A stretch of DNA of 64,000 nucleotides from Planctomycetales bacterium (lineage in GTDB: Bacteria > Planctomycetota > Planctomycetia > Planctomycetales > Planctomycetaceae), in assembly GCA_028285345.1 (NCBI GenBank), contig JANQPT010000041.1, forward strand, positions 124,001 through 188,000, in the 5' to 3' direction. The notes beneath the pieces were generated by a model that was given only the letters and a program-made list of their open reading frames with translations, did no database searches and was not told the DNA's origin. Both the position numbers and the translations under genes were made by a program. Shown piece after piece: positions 62,559 through 64,000 of this stretch (positions are counted from its first letter, which is position 1; every line of letters begins with the position of its first letter).

Positions 62559-63132
62559 GCGATTATCCTCCAAAGATGGTGACCAGCGGCGGCTTAACGC
62601 GAAGCGCATTAACGAGCCCAATTCTCAGAACGATTGGAATCGGAAGCCGCCAAAGGATGAATTGTGCGACCAACAATCAGTATTCGCGCACGATGCGGGA
62701 ATCTTTGAATTACCAAAAACAGCGGTGGTTACGGCTATAATCCGGCCGCACCGGGATGGACAGATGAATATGGTCGACGTTACGCAAGCCTTCACAAATC
62801 GAATTCCTGCAGCAACGGTACCCTAAGTCTAGGACGACCGATTATAACGGTCAAGAAGCATAAATCGTTTACACGCGACGGCCCGGCTGTCGTATTACGG
62901 CTCGTCGGAGATGGGACGTTGTTGGGCCTCTTGACGGCCGACGTCCGGGCAACACGAATGATCGTCGAAAACCGGTCCGGCGAAGCGGCGAATTGACTTG
63001 TCACCGCTCGCCGCGTGTGCGAAACTGGAATTGAGCGGCCCTCGAAACCTGGTTTCGGCTAAGCGTTTCCCGTTATCGATCTCTCACGACAGGGCCGTGA
63101 AATCTCTCGTTCAATCTCCGGAGCGGCTTGCG
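62559..63132. other. 574-base intergenic region with an open frame lacking a start
   Basis: The gap lies between divergent genes. No gene with a good start is supported. A plus-strand frame from about 62711 to 62995 is open for some 95 codons and looks partly protein-like (GPAVVLRLVGDGTLLGLLTA), but has no start codon near its beginning. TATAAT at 62736-62741 has no matching -35 box. Confidence 0.45.
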
Positions 63133-63957
63133 ATGAATCGAATTGTGACCTGGACAGTGGCGGCGATCATCGGGCTGATCAGTGCGTGCCTACCGTCAGT
63201 GGTGTCGGCACAGGGTCTGATCTGGAAGTTGCCGGAAGACGGCACTTGGGTCCGTTTTGAAGGCTCCTGCAAAAACACCGAAGCCCGTCCCGACGACGAC
63301 GAGGGCGACCTGGAAGTCCAGTTTACCCGCTGGTTAACCGTTAGTTCTGTCGGTCGCGAAAACGTAATGATCGGCGGGAAAGAGGTCCCCTGCCGCTGGA
63401 TCGAAATCAAGGCGGAGACCGGCAAGTCAACCGCCGAGGGTGTCGATTCGGGACGATCCGGCAAGTTGATTTATAAGGTGCTGGTTCCCGAGCATCGCGT
63501 GATCGGTAAGGTCTCCGATGCGGACAATATTCCCGTGACATTCATTCCGATCGTGAAAGGCTACCGCAAGATCGGAGACAAGCCCGCCAAGCCGGTCGAA
63601 GAAAAGGTGCTAAACATCTTTCCGCGACTTTCGCACTTGGCCCACTATCGACAACTCAAGCCGGCGAGCGAAGAACCGGAGCCGGTCGACGTGACTGCGG
63701 GAGCGATTTCCGCCCGGATGTATACCGGCCGTGTCGTCCGCGTCACGAACACGAGCCGCACGATGAATTCGGCCGAGATCGCGCTCAGCGAGGAAGTTCC
63801 TTTTGGCATCGCCAAGTGGGAAATCGTGATTGAACGCGAGGAGAAGGATCGATTGGACCCGGAAGACGCATTCCGCAAAACGGCGACAACCGAAGTGGAA
63901 ATGCAAGCGGCCGAAACAGGAAACGGCGCCCGCAGCGAGCTGCCCAACCTCAAGTAA
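63133..63957 (+). CDS. Secreted hypothetical, paralogue of 51746 gene
   Basis: A 274-residue secreted protein (signal about residues 1-25, ending VVSAQG). Common marks with the protein at 51746: LPEDGTW near residue 30, CRWIEIKAE near residue 85, a KVLVPEH segment near residue 115, NIFPRL near residue 155 against EIFNRF in the other, and the end ARSELPNLK. It carries an extra charged section (RPDDDEGDLEVQFTRW) near residue 50. GGAG lies ten bases before the ATG, chosen because the signal starts there although the frame is open 45 codons earlier. Function unknown. Confidence 0.78.
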   Translation: MNRIVTWTVAAIIGLISACLPSVVSAQGLIWKLPEDGTWVRFEGSCKNTEARPDDDEGDLEVQFTRWLTVSSVGRENVMIGGKEVPCRWIEIKAETGKSTAEGVDSGRSGKLIYKVLVPEHRVIGKVSDADNIPVTFIPIVKGYRKIGDKPAKPVEEKVLNIFPRLSHLAHYRQLKPASEEPEPVDVTAGAISARMYTGRVVRVTNTSRTMNSAEIALSEEVPFGIAKWEIVIEREEKDRLDPEDAFRKTATTEVEMQAAETGNGARSELPNLK

Positions 63958-64000
63958 TTCGCGCTGAAACGTCAGCTGCCCGTTCCGCTGCGAGTCTTTG

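Noticed and set aside
61026-62582. Long plus-strand open frame opposite the SppA gene
   Set aside because: It is antisense to a gene with complete S49 catalytic motifs, has no family pattern or ribosome binding site, and arises from the codon bias of the real gene.
62736-62741. TATAAT as a -10 promoter box
   Set aside because: No acceptable -35 box is found 16-18 bases upstream.

Overview
The window looks like a chromosomal segment of a Planctomycetes bacterium, most likely order Planctomycetales. The signs are DUF1501, DUF6807 (PmoA-like), DUF4159 and DUF6868 family proteins, Tat-exported Gfo/Idh/MocA oxidoreductases, FG-GAP/VCBS repeat proteins, a MoxR/DUF58/BatA cluster, many short lipoproteins, and moderately high GC. 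No species is claimed. I found no rRNA, tRNA, CRISPR array, transposase, integrase or phage gene. About 46 protein genes are supported, plus one probable gene remnant.

Layout. Positions 1-16.6 kb are mostly minus strand: the start of a gamma-glutamyltranspeptidase that runs off the left edge, an NAD-dependent epimerase, a small protein plus HNH nuclease pair (plus strand), a FAD monooxygenase, a YfbK-type VWA lipoprotein, two alpha/beta hydrolases placed divergently, a hypothetical, a DUF1501 protein, a small DUF6868 membrane protein, a nitrilase-family hydrolase, a Tat-exported oxidoreductase, and an ABC-2 type transporter (permease plus ATPase). From 16.8 to 20.6 kb, on the plus strand, come a peptidoglycan-binding-like domain fused to a zinc protease-like domain, a lipoprotein with two tandem TlpA thioredoxin domains, and a VKOR-DsbA fusion, so two adjacent genes serve envelope thiol chemistry.

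Positions 20.7-32.6 kb form the main operon: MoxR ATPase, DUF58, a BatA-type VWA protein, a second VWA protein, a 1027-residue DUF4175-like coiled-coil protein, DUF4159, and a secreted thioredoxin. An unusual row of eight hairpins sits inside this operon between DUF58 and BatA. I infer a membrane-anchored AAA+/VWA assembly acting in the envelope; its client is unknown.

Positions 32.6-45.9 kb carry catabolic and envelope genes: an LRR protein, two DUF6807 proteins, a LarA-like protein, an E1-like (ThiF) protein with altered nucleotide-site residues, an M20 amidohydrolase, an Nramp-related transporter lacking the usual metal ligands, a two-domain alpha/beta hydrolase with one dead-looking domain, and an FG-GAP protein. 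Their gaps hold several related hairpin repeats. Positions 46.0-54.0 kb hold a membrane pentapeptide-repeat protein of lower GC, a gene remnant, a tandem HD-GYP protein, a Tat-exported hypothetical, a small secreted protein and an orphan. Positions 54.3-64.0 kb hold CnoX-like thioredoxin-TPR, malate dehydrogenase, an N-acetylmuramoyl-alanine amidase overlapping an alpha/beta hydrolase, a second FG-GAP protein, SppA, and a secreted paralogue of the protein at 51.7 kb.

The best candidates for something undescribed are the hairpin arrays with exchanged modules (22.8-23.0, 35.8 and 41.3 kb), the peptidoglycan-binding-like/M35-like protease, the degenerate-domain tandem enzymes, and the MoxR operon with its coiled-coil partner.
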